22,521 nt of DNA from an uncultured Oscillospiraceae bacterium (lineage in GTDB: Bacteria > Bacillota > Clostridia > Oscillospirales > Ruminococcaceae). The translations under genes and the position numbers were made by a program. Positions 8,194-15,764 of this stretch are shown one piece after another; position 1 is the stretch's first letter, and each line of letters starts with the position of its first letter. The notes beneath the pieces were generated by a model, which was not told the origin of the DNA, ran no database searches, and worked only from the letters and a program-made list of their open reading frames with translations. The stretch is from contig CAKSPC010000041.1 in NCBI GenBank assembly GCA_934481445.1, forward strand, positions 1-22,521, given 5' to 3'.

Positions 8194-8228
8194 AACATCA
8201 TTATTTCGTTTTTATCCGTATGTTTGAT

Positions 8229-8257
8229 ATTATAACAGATACATATTTTAATGTCAA
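8229..8257 (-). promoter_or_regulatory. Consensus sigma-A promoter of the ArsB/NhaD operon
   Basis: Minus-strand TTGACA, 17 bp, TATAAT matches consensus exactly, with an extended TG motif before the -10 box. It is divergent from the GNAT promoter at 8318-8346. Confidence 0.92.
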
Positions 8258-8317
8258 GGCTAAAATAGACGATAATTCAGCAATTTTTTTGCGCAAAAAT
8301 GTACATTTCGCGCACCA

Positions 8318-8346
8318 TTGACAAATGCCCTTATGGGTAGTATAAT
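8318..8346 (+). promoter_or_regulatory. Consensus promoter of the GNAT gene with a small palindrome in the spacer
   Basis: TTGACA, 17 bp, TATAAT. The spacer contains GCCCTTATGGGT, in which CCC and GGG are inverted around TTAT. This could be an operator half-site pair or chance. Confidence 0.88.
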
Positions 8347-8376
8347 TACCTCATAATATAAAAAGGAGATGTTTCC

Positions 8377-8862
8377 ATGACAGTAAGAGAGTATCTTCCC
8401 ACCGACCTGCGGTCGATGGCGGATATATGGAACGAGATAGTTGAACAGGGCGCGTCATTTCCGCAGGAAAGCACGCTGACGCTGGACGGCGCGGCGGCAT
8501 TCTTCGGCTCGCAGAGTTATTCCGCCGTGTGCGAGGACAACGGCGAGATCATCGGGCTTTATATTCTTCATCCCAACAATGTCGGCAGGTGCGGGCACAT
8601 CGCCAACGCAAGCTTCGCGGTGAAATCTGACAGGCGAGGAATGCACATCGGCGAGGCGCTGGTAAGCGACTGCGTAAAAAACTGCGGCAGATTTGGTTTC
8701 AAGATACTGCAATTCAACGCGGTGGCTGCGGACAACACACCTGCGCTGAAGCTTTACAAAAAGCTCGGATTTACACAGCTCGGCGTGATACCTAAAGGAT
8801 TCCGCAAAAAGGACGGAAGCTACATGGATATCATCCCGCACTACATAGATACAGAAAGGTAA
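8377..8862 (+). CDS. GNAT family N-acetyltransferase
   Basis: This 161 aa acetyl-CoA-dependent N-acyltransferase is of the usual GNAT size. Recognisable parts are the N-terminal MTVREYLPTDLRSMADIWNE, a central beta strand GEIIGLYILHPN, the acetyl-CoA-binding region SDRRGMHIGEALVSDCVKNC (matching the Q/RxxGxG/A motif A as RRGMHIG), and the C-terminal NTPALKLYKKLGFTQLGVIPKGFR typical of motif B. The acceptor substrate cannot be read from sequence. The start follows AAGGAG by eight bases. The gene is monocistronic, with its own promoter and terminator. Confidence 0.93.
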   Translation: MTVREYLPTDLRSMADIWNEIVEQGASFPQESTLTLDGAAAFFGSQSYSAVCEDNGEIIGLYILHPNNVGRCGHIANASFAVKSDRRGMHIGEALVSDCVKNCGRFGFKILQFNAVAADNTPALKLYKKLGFTQLGVIPKGFRKKDGSYMDIIPHYIDTER

Positions 8863-8867
8863 TTTTT

Positions 8868-8901
8868 AATTCCCGTGTTTGCAGTGACGCGGGAATTTTT
8901 T
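8868..8901 (+). terminator. Intrinsic terminator of the GNAT gene
   Basis: AATTCCCGTG and CGCGGGAATT form a 10 bp stem with one G-U pair around a 10 nt loop, followed by a run of T. Confidence 0.88.
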
Positions 8902-8932
8902 ATCGCAAAACCGGCAAATCTCTCATTTACTA

Positions 8933-8961
8933 TTTACAGAATTCTCGGTTTATGTTATAAT
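8933..8961 (+). promoter_or_regulatory. Promoter of MCP2
   Basis: TTTACA, 17 bp, TATAAT with an extended TG before the -10 box. It lies about 62 bp ahead of the MCP2 start codon. Confidence 0.82.
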
Positions 8962-8987
8962 AAATTATACAAATTCAACAAAAACTT

Positions 8988-9007
8988 AGTTCCGCCGATT
9001 CGGAACT
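8988..9007 (+). promoter_or_regulatory. 5' UTR hairpin immediately before the MCP2 ribosome binding site
   Basis: AGTTCCG and CGGAACT form a perfect 7 bp stem around a 6 nt loop, ending one base before GAGGAAGGA. It might stabilise the transcript or influence ribosome loading. Confidence 0.4.
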
Positions 9008-9023
9008 GAGGAAGGATAATTCT

Positions 9024-11003
9024 ATGAAAAAACTTTCCCTCAAGGCAAGGATATCCGTAACAGCCATCGCGCTGATGGCAGCGACGATGCTGGTGCTTGC
9101 TGCGATAAGCTGCATATTCATGTCTGCAAACTCTCAGAAGCATATCACCGAGGCCGCCGAAGCCTCTATCAGCGATTTTTCGCATCAGGTGGACGCATGG
9201 CTGCAAAAGGAAGCCCAGCGCGTTTCTGACCTGTCGGATGAAATCGGCTATCAGAAACTGGATACCGACAAAAGAAACGATATGTACGCCTACCTTGTCG
9301 ACGCGGTAGGCAGGATGCCGGAAATGTTTGCGATATACATAGGCTGTCCTGACAACTACGCCGTTTTTTCCGACGGCTGGGAGGTACCCTCGGATTACAT
9401 CACGACCGACCGCGACTGGTATAAGAAAGCCGCCGCGTCCGACGGCGCGATAATCACCGAGCCTTATATAGACGCGATGACAGGCAACATGGTTATAACC
9501 ATCGCCAAGGCTTACCGCAGGAACGGCGCTGTAAGCTGCGTCACCGCCGCGGATATGTTCCTTACGGATATACAGGATATTATTTCAGAATACAGCTTCA
9601 CGGAAAACGGCTATCCCGCGCTCACCGCCGCTTCGGGCAGTGTGATGATCCACAGAAACGCAGAGCTTATGCCCTATGTCGACGACAGCGGAAACGAGCA
9701 TTACACCGATTATTCCTCGACGGTAAGCGGAATTTCCGCTGAAAGCACCTCCGACGGCGTTTCCGCCTGCACCCTTACCGACTACGACGGCGCAAAGAGA
9801 TTTGTGCTTTCCACCGAGATACCCACGGCGGGCTGGACGCTGAGCTATGCAATGGATTCCTCGGAACTGTACAGGGACGTTACAACCATGCTGATCATTT
9901 TCTCGGTCATCATCCCTGTAACGATCGCCGCGGCGGCCGTGGTTTGCGTTATTACAATAAGGAAATGCTTCAAGCCGCTTGCCGCTGTTTCCTCTGCGGC
10001 GGAAAAAATGACCCGCGGCGATCTTTCCGTTTCGTTTGATTACAGGGCGAACGACGAAATCGGCAATGTATGCCGCATAATCGAACAGACCAACGCGACC
10101 CTCCGCGCCTACGTCAGCGATATTTCCGAACATCTCGAAAAAATGTCGCAGGGTGATTTCCGCGGAAGCGTAACGCAGGAATACGCAGGCGACTTCGCAC
10201 CGATAAAGGATTCGCTGAACGGTATCCTTTCGGAGCTTGGCGGAGTATTCGGCTGTATCGCCCGCACGGCGGAATCGGTATTCAGCGGCGCGGAGAATGT
10301 TTCCCGCGGCGCAAACGACCTCGCGGAGAGCGCTTCCAAACAGACCGCTCTCATTGACGATATAACCGAAAGCATATCGTCTGCGGAAAAGATCATCACC
10401 GAAAATTCCGAGCTTGCCTCCCGCGCAGGAGTTGTTTCTGCCGAGACATCCAAGGCCGCACAGCGCGGAAACGAGCAGATGGGAACCCTGCTCGCCGCCA
10501 TAAACGATATACGTACCACATCCGAGAAAATTCAGGAGATCAACAAAACCATCGAGGATATTGCATTCCAGACGAACATTCTCGCACTCAACGCTTCCAT
10601 CGAGGCGGCAAGGGCGGGCGAAGCGGGAAAGGGCTTCGCAGTCGTAGCCGACGAGGTGCGCACCCTTGCCGGAAAGAGCGCGGAAGCTTCCGGCCGCACA
10701 ACATCGCTGATAAACGAAGCCGCGCAGGCGGTGGAGAACGGAAAGCAGCTTGCCGACAACACCGCAGAAACATTCAGCGGAGTGCTCTCCAAAATGGAAG
10801 AGGTCGACCGCATAATCACCGCCATTGTTGATTCCGGCGCGGAGCAGAGCCGCCGCATGAGCGACATCTCCGAAAAGACCGAGGACATCTCGAAATGCGT
10901 TACTGCCTCCGCGGCGAATGCGGAAGAAAGCGCGGCGGCGTCCGTGGAGCTTGACACGCAGGCTTCGGCGCTCAAGAACATGACGGACAAATTCAGATCT
11001 TGA
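9024..11003 (+). CDS. Methyl-accepting chemotaxis protein with amino-acid-type dCache sensor (MCP2)
   Basis: This 659 aa chemoreceptor has membrane helix about 10-33, an extracellular dCache domain about 34-285, membrane helix about 287-312, HAMP to about 370 and a signalling coiled coil. Its tip is at about 508-550 ([36 protein letters not shown]). In the membrane-distal Cache module the sequence [13 protein letters not shown]...EPYIDAMTG contains R130, W132, Y133, Y148 and D150. These fit the R-x-W-Y...Y-x-D signature described for amino-acid-binding dCache receptors such as PctA, so an amino acid ligand is predicted. The protein ends directly after the coiled coil. The ribosome binding site is GAGGAAGGA. 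The gene has its own promoter and is followed 12 bp later by a hairpin bordering a repeat element. Confidence 0.95.
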   Translation: MKKLSLKARISVTAIALMAATMLVLAAISCIFMSANSQKHITEAAEASISDFSHQVDAWLQKEAQRVSDLSDEIGYQKLDTDKRNDMYAYLVDAVGRMPEMFAIYIGCPDNYAVFSDGWEVPSDYITTDRDWYKKAAASDGAIITEPYIDAMTGNMVITIAKAYRRNGAVSCVTAADMFLTDIQDIISEYSFTENGYPALTAASGSVMIHRNAELMPYVDDSGNEHYTDYSSTVSGISAESTSDGVSACTLTDYDGAKRFVLSTEIPTAGWTLSYAMDSSELYRDVTTMLIIFSVIIPVTIAAAAVVCVITIRKCFKPLAAVSSAAEKMTRGDLSVSFDYRANDEIGNVCRIIEQTNATLRAYVSDISEHLEKMSQGDFRGSVTQEYAGDFAPIKDSLNGILSELGGVFGCIARTAESVFSGAENVSRGANDLAESASKQTALIDDITESISSAEKIITENSELASRAGVVSAETSKAAQRGNEQMGTLLAAINDIRTTSEKIQEINKTIEDIAFQTNILALNASIEAARAGEAGKGFAVVADEVRTLAGKSAEASGRTTSLINEAAQAVENGKQLADNTAETFSGVLSKMEEVDRIITAIVDSGAEQSRRMSDISEKTEDISKCVTASAANAEESAAASVELDTQASALKNMTDKFRS

Positions 11004-11015
11004 ACAAATAAACAG

Positions 11016-11042
11016 AAAGGACAGCCCGCGCGGCTGTCCTTT
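11016..11042 (+). terminator. Left copy of duplicated hairpin; likely MCP2 terminator
   Basis: AAAGGACAGCC and GGCTGTCCTTT form a perfect 11 bp stem around CGCGC. The same 27 bases recur with one change at 11318-11344, on the other side of the repeat element. It lies 12 bp after the MCP2 stop. Confidence 0.7.
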
Positions 11043-11317
11043 CAGCTTGTCGAAAAACCTTTAAAATTTCCGCGTAGCGTATTGGTTTTCGCTTCCTTTT
11101 GACACAAAAGGAAGCGGGGGTTGTGGGGTGATCTCCCCATGGGGGAGGTGTCACGAAGTGACAGAGGGGCTGACCGACAGACCAGAGCCCCCGCCACTCG
11201 GCGCGATAGCGCCATTTTCGCGTTCAAGGCGCTAAAGGGGGTGTGGGGGGAAAACAAGAGTTTTCCCCCCACAGTTTATTGCAAATTTTCTGCCGTTTTG
11301 ACTTTTTCGACAGACTC
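11043..11317. mobile_element. Hairpin-flanked repeat element, copy A (275 bp, non-coding)
   Basis: The ends are AGCTTGTCGAAAAA (left) and TTTTTCGACAGACTC (right), giving a 10 bp perfect terminal inverted repeat TGTCGAAAAA (11048-11057 with 11303-11312). The interior is a string of hairpins, for example CTTCCTTTTGACACAAAAGGAAG, TCCCCATGGGGGA, GTCACGAAGTGAC, GGCGCGATAGCGCC, and GGGGGGAAAAC with GTTTTCCCCCC. The short open frames it contains have no recognisable product. Near-identical 27 bp hairpins lie immediately outside both ends, like a long target-site duplication. The whole 382 bp gap between MCP2 and the MscS gene consists of this element, its flanking hairpins and one further terminator. 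Confidence 0.65.
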
Positions 11318-11344
11318 AAAGGACAGTCCGCGCGGCTGTCCTTT
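11318..11344. repeat. Right copy of duplicated hairpin flanking element A
   Basis: It is identical to 11016-11042 at 26 of 27 positions. The single difference (C to T) turns a G-C pair into a G-U pair, so the hairpin is preserved. A TTTT run follows on the plus strand. Confidence 0.8.
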
Positions 11345-11355
11345 TGATATGAAAA

Positions 11356-11387
11356 TCCCCCTGTGAAAAACAGGGGGAAATTTTTTT
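11356..11387. terminator. Terminator between converging MCP2 and MscS transcripts
   Basis: TCCCCCTGT and ACAGGGGGA form a perfect 9 bp stem around GAAAA, followed on the plus strand by AATTTTTTT. On the minus strand ATTTTC follows, a weaker U-tract, so it may serve both directions. It overlaps the MscS stop codon region. Confidence 0.8.
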
Positions 11388-12324
11388 ACTTTGTATTTTC
11401 GGAATTTCCGACAAGGTGCACATCCAACTGGTCGAAGGGTATCTCGATATCGTTCTTGATGAACGCCGCGCGCACCTGCTCGGTGGTGTCGAAATAAACG
11501 TCCCAGTAGTCCGCAGTCCTGCACCACGGGCGAACCGCAATTACGATGGCGCTCGCGCCGTGCTCCAGCATTCTTACCGTCATTGCGCGGGTGGTGTCTA
11601 TCTTGGGGTTGCTGTTGAGCACATCCATGATGACCTTCTGTGCCTTTGCAAAATCGGCTTCGTAGGAGATGGAGAACGTCATATCAACACGGCGGATGTT
11701 GTTGCCGTTGTTGTTTACGATGGTCGCGTTGACCGCCTGTCCGTTCGGGATAAATATCGCCTGATTAGAAGCGGAATCCAGCCTTGTGTGCAGAACAGAG
11801 ATCTGCGCGACTGTTCCCTCCACGCCGCCGACGATTATGTAATCGCCTATCTTGAACGGCTTTGTAACCATCAGGATAAATCCGCCCGCGACATTCGACA
11901 GCGAATCCTGCAGTGCCAGACCTATCGCAACGCCCGCCGTACCGATTACGGTGATGATGGATGTTGCGGGAATGCCGAGGATGGACAGGATTATCGTTAC
12001 AAGCATGACGTACAGAACTATCTTTGTGACCTGCGTCGCGAACTTTGTTACCGTAAGGTCAAGCTTGGACTTGTTCAGTCCCTTTGAAAGCAGCCACAGG
12101 CATAGCTTCGTGAAGAATATGCCTATAACAAGTATCAGCACCGCAAAAAGTATCGTTGGCACCGCCTTGAGAATGCTGTTTCCGAGGTCCTCGAAAAATT
12201 TGCCGAACGCCGACACGGTTTCCTCGGGGTGTTCAACAAGATCCTGCACGGCGTCGTTTAGAGTCGCTTCATGCGTTTCAGCCCCGGCGGTCGCCGCGGC
12301 TTCGCTTAAAAGGATTTTCCACAT
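11386..12324 (-). CDS. Small-conductance mechanosensitive channel, MscS family
   Basis: This 312 aa inner membrane channel would open on membrane tension to release osmolytes. After an Ala/Glu-rich N-terminus come helices about 53-80 and 98-118, then the pore-lining helix with the family Gly/Ala pattern GTAGVAIGLALQDSLSNVAGG (about 128-148). The beta domain follows with KPFKIGDYI, and then the cytoplasmic part with FIPNGQAVNATIVN. Length and topology fit E. coli MscS. Its ATG shares one base with the TGA of the upstream ACT gene (TGATG), with GAGGA ten bases before, so translation is coupled. It is the last gene of the lysine-riboswitch operon, which is unusual company for an osmotic valve and hints at metabolite release or at simple hitch-hiking. 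Confidence 0.93.
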   Translation of the reverse strand: MWKILLSEAAATAGAETHEATLNDAVQDLVEHPEETVSAFGKFFEDLGNSILKAVPTILFAVLILVIGIFFTKLCLWLLSKGLNKSKLDLTVTKFATQVTKIVLYVMLVTIILSILGIPATSIITVIGTAGVAIGLALQDSLSNVAGGFILMVTKPFKIGDYIIVGGVEGTVAQISVLHTRLDSASNQAIFIPNGQAVNATIVNNNGNNIRRVDMTFSISYEADFAKAQKVIMDVLNSNPKIDTTRAMTVRMLEHGASAIVIAVRPWCRTADYWDVYFDTTEQVRAAFIKNDIEIPFDQLDVHLVGNSENTK

Positions 12325-12773
12325 CAGCCGAACATCCTCCTCAGTTCAGCCTCGGCGGTTTCTGCGTCGCTCTCGCGGATAAGAACGGAGATCTCATCAA
12401 CTCCTGTTGTTATCAGCAGGATCATGGCGTCGATACGGTTGAGCATTTCAAAAACTCTTGCCGCAAAGCCTGCCTGAGTTTCCATATCGCTTGTCTTTAT
12501 TACTATCTTGCGATTGCCGCTGTTTATCATGGGAACGATGCTGCTCTCCTTGGCCTTCAGTTCCTTTACGACCGTAAGCAGCTTGGGCATATCCTCATCG
12601 GAAAGGGTAAAGCCGAAGCTGAATATTTCGGAGGTGGGAACTGTCATGGAGATCATATCGATGTTTATGCCTGCCTTTGCGACAGCGGTCAGCGTGTCCT
12701 CCATGATCGTCTTATTGAGCGGTACGTTAACGAAAGATACCGCGGATACGTTTTCTGTAACCTGAATGCTCAT
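12324..12773 (-). CDS. Free-standing double-ACT protein resembling the aspartokinase regulatory region
   Basis: This 149 aa protein consists of two ACT-like modules and no catalytic domain. The first (about 8-70) includes LTAVAKAGINIDMISM and a beta strand FSFGFTL. The second (about 85-149) ends FEMLNRIDAMILLITTGVDEISVLIRESDAETAEAELRRMF, closely patterned on the aspartokinase C-terminus (ALAEAGINI.MISTSE..IS..I). Such domains bind amino acids, so a lysine- or threonine-sensing role is plausible but inferred. No aspartokinase gene is seen in the operon. The start lies one base after the dapB stop, and its AAAGGAG site lies within the dapB 3' end. Its own stop overlaps the MscS start. Confidence 0.85.
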   Translation of the reverse strand: MSIQVTENVSAVSFVNVPLNKTIMEDTLTAVAKAGINIDMISMTVPTSEIFSFGFTLSDEDMPKLLTVVKELKAKESSIVPMINSGNRKIVIKTSDMETQAGFAARVFEMLNRIDAMILLITTGVDEISVLIRESDAETAEAELRRMFG

Positions 12774-12774
12774 A

Positions 12775-13533
12775 TCAATTCTCCTTTATCAAATCAGACA
12801 TGGCGTACATTCCCGCAGGCTTTCCCGCTAGGAACACCGCCGCATTTACTGCGCCCACCGCAAACACCTCGCGTGACTGCGCGGAGTGAGAAAGGGTAAT
12901 CACCTCGTCGTGACCGGCGAAAATGATATCATGCTCGCCGACGATGGTGCCGCCGCGTATCGCGTGCATACCTATCTCGTCCTTGTCGCGGGGCTTTCTT
13001 ACGCTGTGGCGGTCATACACGAAATGATCCTTGCCGCCGAGCTCGTCGTTTATCGCCTCGGCTATCATTATCGCCGTGCCGGAGGGAGCGTCCTTTTTCT
13101 GATTGTGGTGCTTCTCGAGTATCTCGATATCAAACTGCCCGCCGAGCACCTGCGTTGCCTTGCGCGCAAGCTCCACCAGAAGATTTATGCCCAGCGACAT
13201 ATTGAACGTGAAAAATACGGGTATCTGCGCGGAAGCGGCGGTTATCTGCGAGCGCTCCTCGTCGGTGTAGCCCGTTGTCGCTATCACCAGCGGAACATTG
13301 TTCATCTTTCCGTAGGAAAGCAGGTCGGTCAGTGCCGAGGGGTGAGAAAAATCGATGATAACATCGGGCTTCTCCGCCATGTCGAAAACGCTCTTGTAAA
13401 CGGGGAAATCATCGTACTTCTCGCCGAGCTTGTCTATTCCCGCGATTATTTCGCAGTCGCCGCGTTCCTTGCAGAGGTTCACGATAACGCGCCCCATTCT
13501 GCCGCAGGCGCCTGTTACAGCTATCCTTGTCAT
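12775..13533 (-). CDS. dapB: 4-hydroxy-tetrahydrodipicolinate reductase
   Basis: This 252 aa cytosolic enzyme reduces 4-hydroxy-tetrahydrodipicolinate to tetrahydrodipicolinate with NAD(P)H in the diaminopimelate/lysine pathway. The Rossmann loop is VTGACGRMGRV (residues 6-16), then DFSHPSA, ATTGYTDEE and the family signature EILEKHHNQKKDAPSGTA, with catalytic H142/H143 and the substrate-binding lysines. RGGTIVGEHDIIFAGHDE and SREVFAVGA complete the C-terminal domain. The start is the ATG after AAAGGAATTTCA. An in-frame ATG 17 codons upstream would lie in the dapA-dapB terminator hairpin and is rejected. It is separated from dapA by that terminator and is followed immediately by the ACT gene. 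Confidence 0.97.
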   Translation of the reverse strand: MTRIAVTGACGRMGRVIVNLCKERGDCEIIAGIDKLGEKYDDFPVYKSVFDMAEKPDVIIDFSHPSALTDLLSYGKMNNVPLVIATTGYTDEERSQITAASAQIPVFFTFNMSLGINLLVELARKATQVLGGQFDIEILEKHHNQKKDAPSGTAIMIAEAINDELGGKDHFVYDRHSVRKPRDKDEIGMHAIRGGTIVGEHDIIFAGHDEVITLSHSAQSREVFAVGAVNAAVFLAGKPAGMYAMSDLIKEN

Positions 13534-13548
13534 TGAAATTCCTTTCTG

Positions 13549-13577
13549 AAAAACGGGCGGGCTGTCAGACCCGCCCG
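13549..13577 (-). terminator. Strong intrinsic terminator inside the lysine operon, between dapA and dapB
   Basis: Read on the minus strand, CGGGCGGG and CCCGCCCG form a perfect 8 bp GC-rich stem around an 8 nt loop, followed by TTTTTC. It lies in the 51 bp gap between the dapA stop and the dapB start, where no promoter is apparent. Transcription of dapB and the genes after it presumably depends on read-through. Confidence 0.8.
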
Positions 13578-13584
13578 AAAGCAT

Positions 13585-14478
13585 TTACTTGATCGTGCCG
13601 ATAATTCCGAGGGGCTCCATGGCCGCTCTGAGAACTTCCACCTGCGCCTCTGTCATGGAGCAGAGGGGCAGTCTGCACTCGCCCGCCCTGAAGCCCATGA
13701 TGTTGAGCGCTTCCTTAACGGGGATGGGATTAACGTCCATAAACAGAGCCTTCTCAAACGCCAGCAGCTTCTTCTGCATTTCGAGGGCTTCCGCATGCTT
13801 GCCGCCCCTGAAGAGCATGATCTCGTCGTGCTTTTCCCTGGGCATGCAGTTTGCAGTAACGGAAATAACTCCCTTTGCACCCAGTGCGAGCGCGCAGAGG
13901 GCTTCGTCGTCATTGCCCGAATAGATGTCAAGGTCAGTGTAGGTGGCGATCTGCATCATAAGATCCATATTGCCGCTTGCTTCCTTGGTGGCTACGATGT
14001 TCGGGTGCTTTGCAAGCTCCTTGTATGCGTCGATGGAAATGTTCACGCCCGTGCGGGAGGGAACATTGTACAGAACGATCGGGATGTTAACGCTGTCTGC
14101 AATGGCGGTGAAGTGCTTTACAAGACCGCGCTGGGAAGCCTTGTTGTAGTAAGGCGTTACCAGCAGCAGAGCGTCCGCGCCGAGCTTTTCGGCGTCCCTG
14201 GACAGCTCGATGGCGTAAGCGGTATCGTTGCTGCCCGTGCCCGCGATAACGGGGATACGGTGGTTGACGCGCTCAATGCCGTAACGGAGAACCTCGCGGT
14301 GCTCGTCGTCGGTCATGGTTGCGGATTCGCCTGTGGTGCCGCAGATAACAACCGCGTCCGCGCCGTTGTCAACCTGAAAATCCAGCATTCTGCCGAATTC
14401 CTCGTAGTTGATGCTGCCGTCAGCGTTCATAGGGGTTGCAATGGCGGTCGCAACGCCTGTAAAAATCGTATTGCTCAT
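13585..14478 (-). CDS. dapA: 4-hydroxy-tetrahydrodipicolinate synthase
   Basis: This 297 aa enzyme condenses pyruvate with aspartate semialdehyde, the first committed step to diaminopimelate and lysine. It is a full-length TIM barrel: CGTTGESATMTDDEH (T48/T49 near the active site), TPYYNKASQRGL, VLYNVPSRTGVNI (Y137, and R142, which binds the substrate carboxylate) and VATKEASGNMD with the Schiff-base lysine K165, then YSGNDDEAL and GVISVTANCMP. The start follows AAAGGA with a rather long spacer of about 13 bases. It lies 32 bp after asd and is followed by a strong terminator before dapB. Confidence 0.97.
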   Translation of the reverse strand: MSNTIFTGVATAIATPMNADGSINYEEFGRMLDFQVDNGADAVVICGTTGESATMTDDEHREVLRYGIERVNHRIPVIAGTGSNDTAYAIELSRDAEKLGADALLLVTPYYNKASQRGLVKHFTAIADSVNIPIVLYNVPSRTGVNISIDAYKELAKHPNIVATKEASGNMDLMMQIATYTDLDIYSGNDDEALCALALGAKGVISVTANCMPREKHDEIMLFRGGKHAEALEMQKKLLAFEKALFMDVNPIPVKEALNIMGFRAGECRLPLCSMTEAQVEVLRAAMEPLGIIGTIK

Positions 14479-14510
14479 AAAATATCAATTATCCTTTCAG
14501 ACCGAACGGA

Positions 14511-15593
14511 TCAATCCAGATAACCCTTGGCTGCAAGCAGCTCTGCCATCTCTACCGCACCGCCCGCAGCGCCGCGGAGTGTGTTGTGGGAAAGGCAAAC
14601 AAACTTGTAGTCGTACTGGGTATCGGGGCGCAGACGTCCGATGGACACTGCCATGCCGTTTTCAAGATTTCTGTGAAGCTTAGCCTGGGGCATATTGTCC
14701 TCTTCGAAGTAGTGGAGGAACTGCTTGGGAGCGGAGGGCAGACCGAGCGCCTGGGGCTCTGCAGTGTATTCCGCCCAGATCTTCTTGATCTCCTCAATGG
14801 TGGGCTTGTTTTCAAATCTTACAAATACTGCTGCGAAATGACCGTTGGAAACAGGAACGCGCAGGCACTGTGTTGTGATCTTCGGAGCGTCAGCCTTAAC
14901 GATCTCGCTGCCCTCGATATGACCCCAGACCTTCAGGGGCTCCTGCTCGGACTTCTCTTCCTCGCCGCCGATGTAAGGGATAAGGTTATCAACCATCTCG
15001 GGCCATGTTTCGAAGGTCTTGCCTGCGCCGGAGATAGCCTGGTATGTGCACGCGAGAACCTCTGTGATGCCGAACTTTCTCAGGGGAGAAAGAGCGGGAA
15101 CGTAGCTCTGGATGGAGCAGTTGGACTTTACGGAGATAAAGCCGCGCTTTGTGCCAAGGCGCTTCTTCTGTGCATCGATAATAGCCGCGTGGTCGGCGTT
15201 GACCTCGGGGATGATCATGGGAACATCGGGTGTGAAGCGGTTTGCGGAGTTGTTGGACATAACGGGGCACTCTGCCTTTGCGTAAGCCTCTTCGAGAGCC
15301 TTTATCTCGTCCTTCTTCATATCAACGGCGCAGAATACGAAATCAACCTGCGATGCGATCTCGTTTACGTCAGCCGCTGCGTCCTTAACTATAATGTTTT
15401 CCATGTTCTTGGGCATGGGAACATCCATGAACCATCTGTCGCCGACAGCCTCCTTGTAGGTCTTGCCTGCGGAACGGGGGGAAGCCGCGAGAACCGTGAC
15501 ATGGAACCAGGGATGATTTTCAAGCAGGATAGCGAAACGCTGACCTACCATGCCTGTTGCGCCGATGATGCCGACATTGAACTGCTTTTTCAT
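14511..15593 (-). CDS. asd: Aspartate-semialdehyde dehydrogenase
   Basis: This 360 aa enzyme forms aspartate semialdehyde from aspartyl phosphate with NADPH, supplying the diaminopimelate/lysine and the threonine/methionine branches. The N-terminal Rossmann motif is GIIGATGMVGQRF, followed by VMSNNSANRF, the active-site KSNCSIQSYV (C159) and the region PVSNGHFAAVFVRF (H252). The insertions and the KSNCS form resemble the archaeal/fungal-type Asd subgroup rather than the E. coli type, at the length usual for that subgroup. The start follows AAAGGAAAGG. It is the first gene after the lysine riboswitch. Confidence 0.96.
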   Translation of the reverse strand: MKKQFNVGIIGATGMVGQRFAILLENHPWFHVTVLAASPRSAGKTYKEAVGDRWFMDVPMPKNMENIIVKDAAADVNEIASQVDFVFCAVDMKKDEIKALEEAYAKAECPVMSNNSANRFTPDVPMIIPEVNADHAAIIDAQKKRLGTKRGFISVKSNCSIQSYVPALSPLRKFGITEVLACTYQAISGAGKTFETWPEMVDNLIPYIGGEEEKSEQEPLKVWGHIEGSEIVKADAPKITTQCLRVPVSNGHFAAVFVRFENKPTIEEIKKIWAEYTAEPQALGLPSAPKQFLHYFEEDNMPQAKLHRNLENGMAVSIGRLRPDTQYDYKFVCLSHNTLRGAAGGAVEMAELLAAKGYLD

Positions 15594-15697
15594 AATAGTT
15601 GAACCTTTCCTTTTGTAAGATTTTCTTAATGCAATACGCGTACAAAAACCAAATGCCAGTGCTTGCGCGGTGTTGCCTTTATGCAGTGCCGTATAAC

Positions 15698-15726
15698 AAA
15701 AAAACCGATGAGAGCAGTTTCATCGG
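15698..15726 (-). terminator. Intrinsic terminator of the lysine riboswitch
   Basis: Minus-strand CCGATGA and TCATCGG form a perfect 7 bp stem around an 8 nt loop, followed by TTTTTTT. It lies about 40 nt after the aptamer and 105 nt before asd, as expected for lysine-induced transcription termination. The 100 nt between it and asd shows nothing else recognisable. Confidence 0.88.
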
Positions 15727-15764
15727 CGTATTCCGGCAGGCATTGCGATCTGAAAAATAAATTG

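Noticed and set aside
11042..11272. 76-codon frame inside repeat element A
   Set aside because: It runs through a chain of hairpins, has no ribosome binding site and no family resemblance. It is better explained as non-coding repeat.
14586..15602. 338-codon plus-strand frame opposite asd
   Set aside because: It is the reverse complement of a full-length enzyme gene with intact catalytic motifs; codon bias alone explains the open frame.
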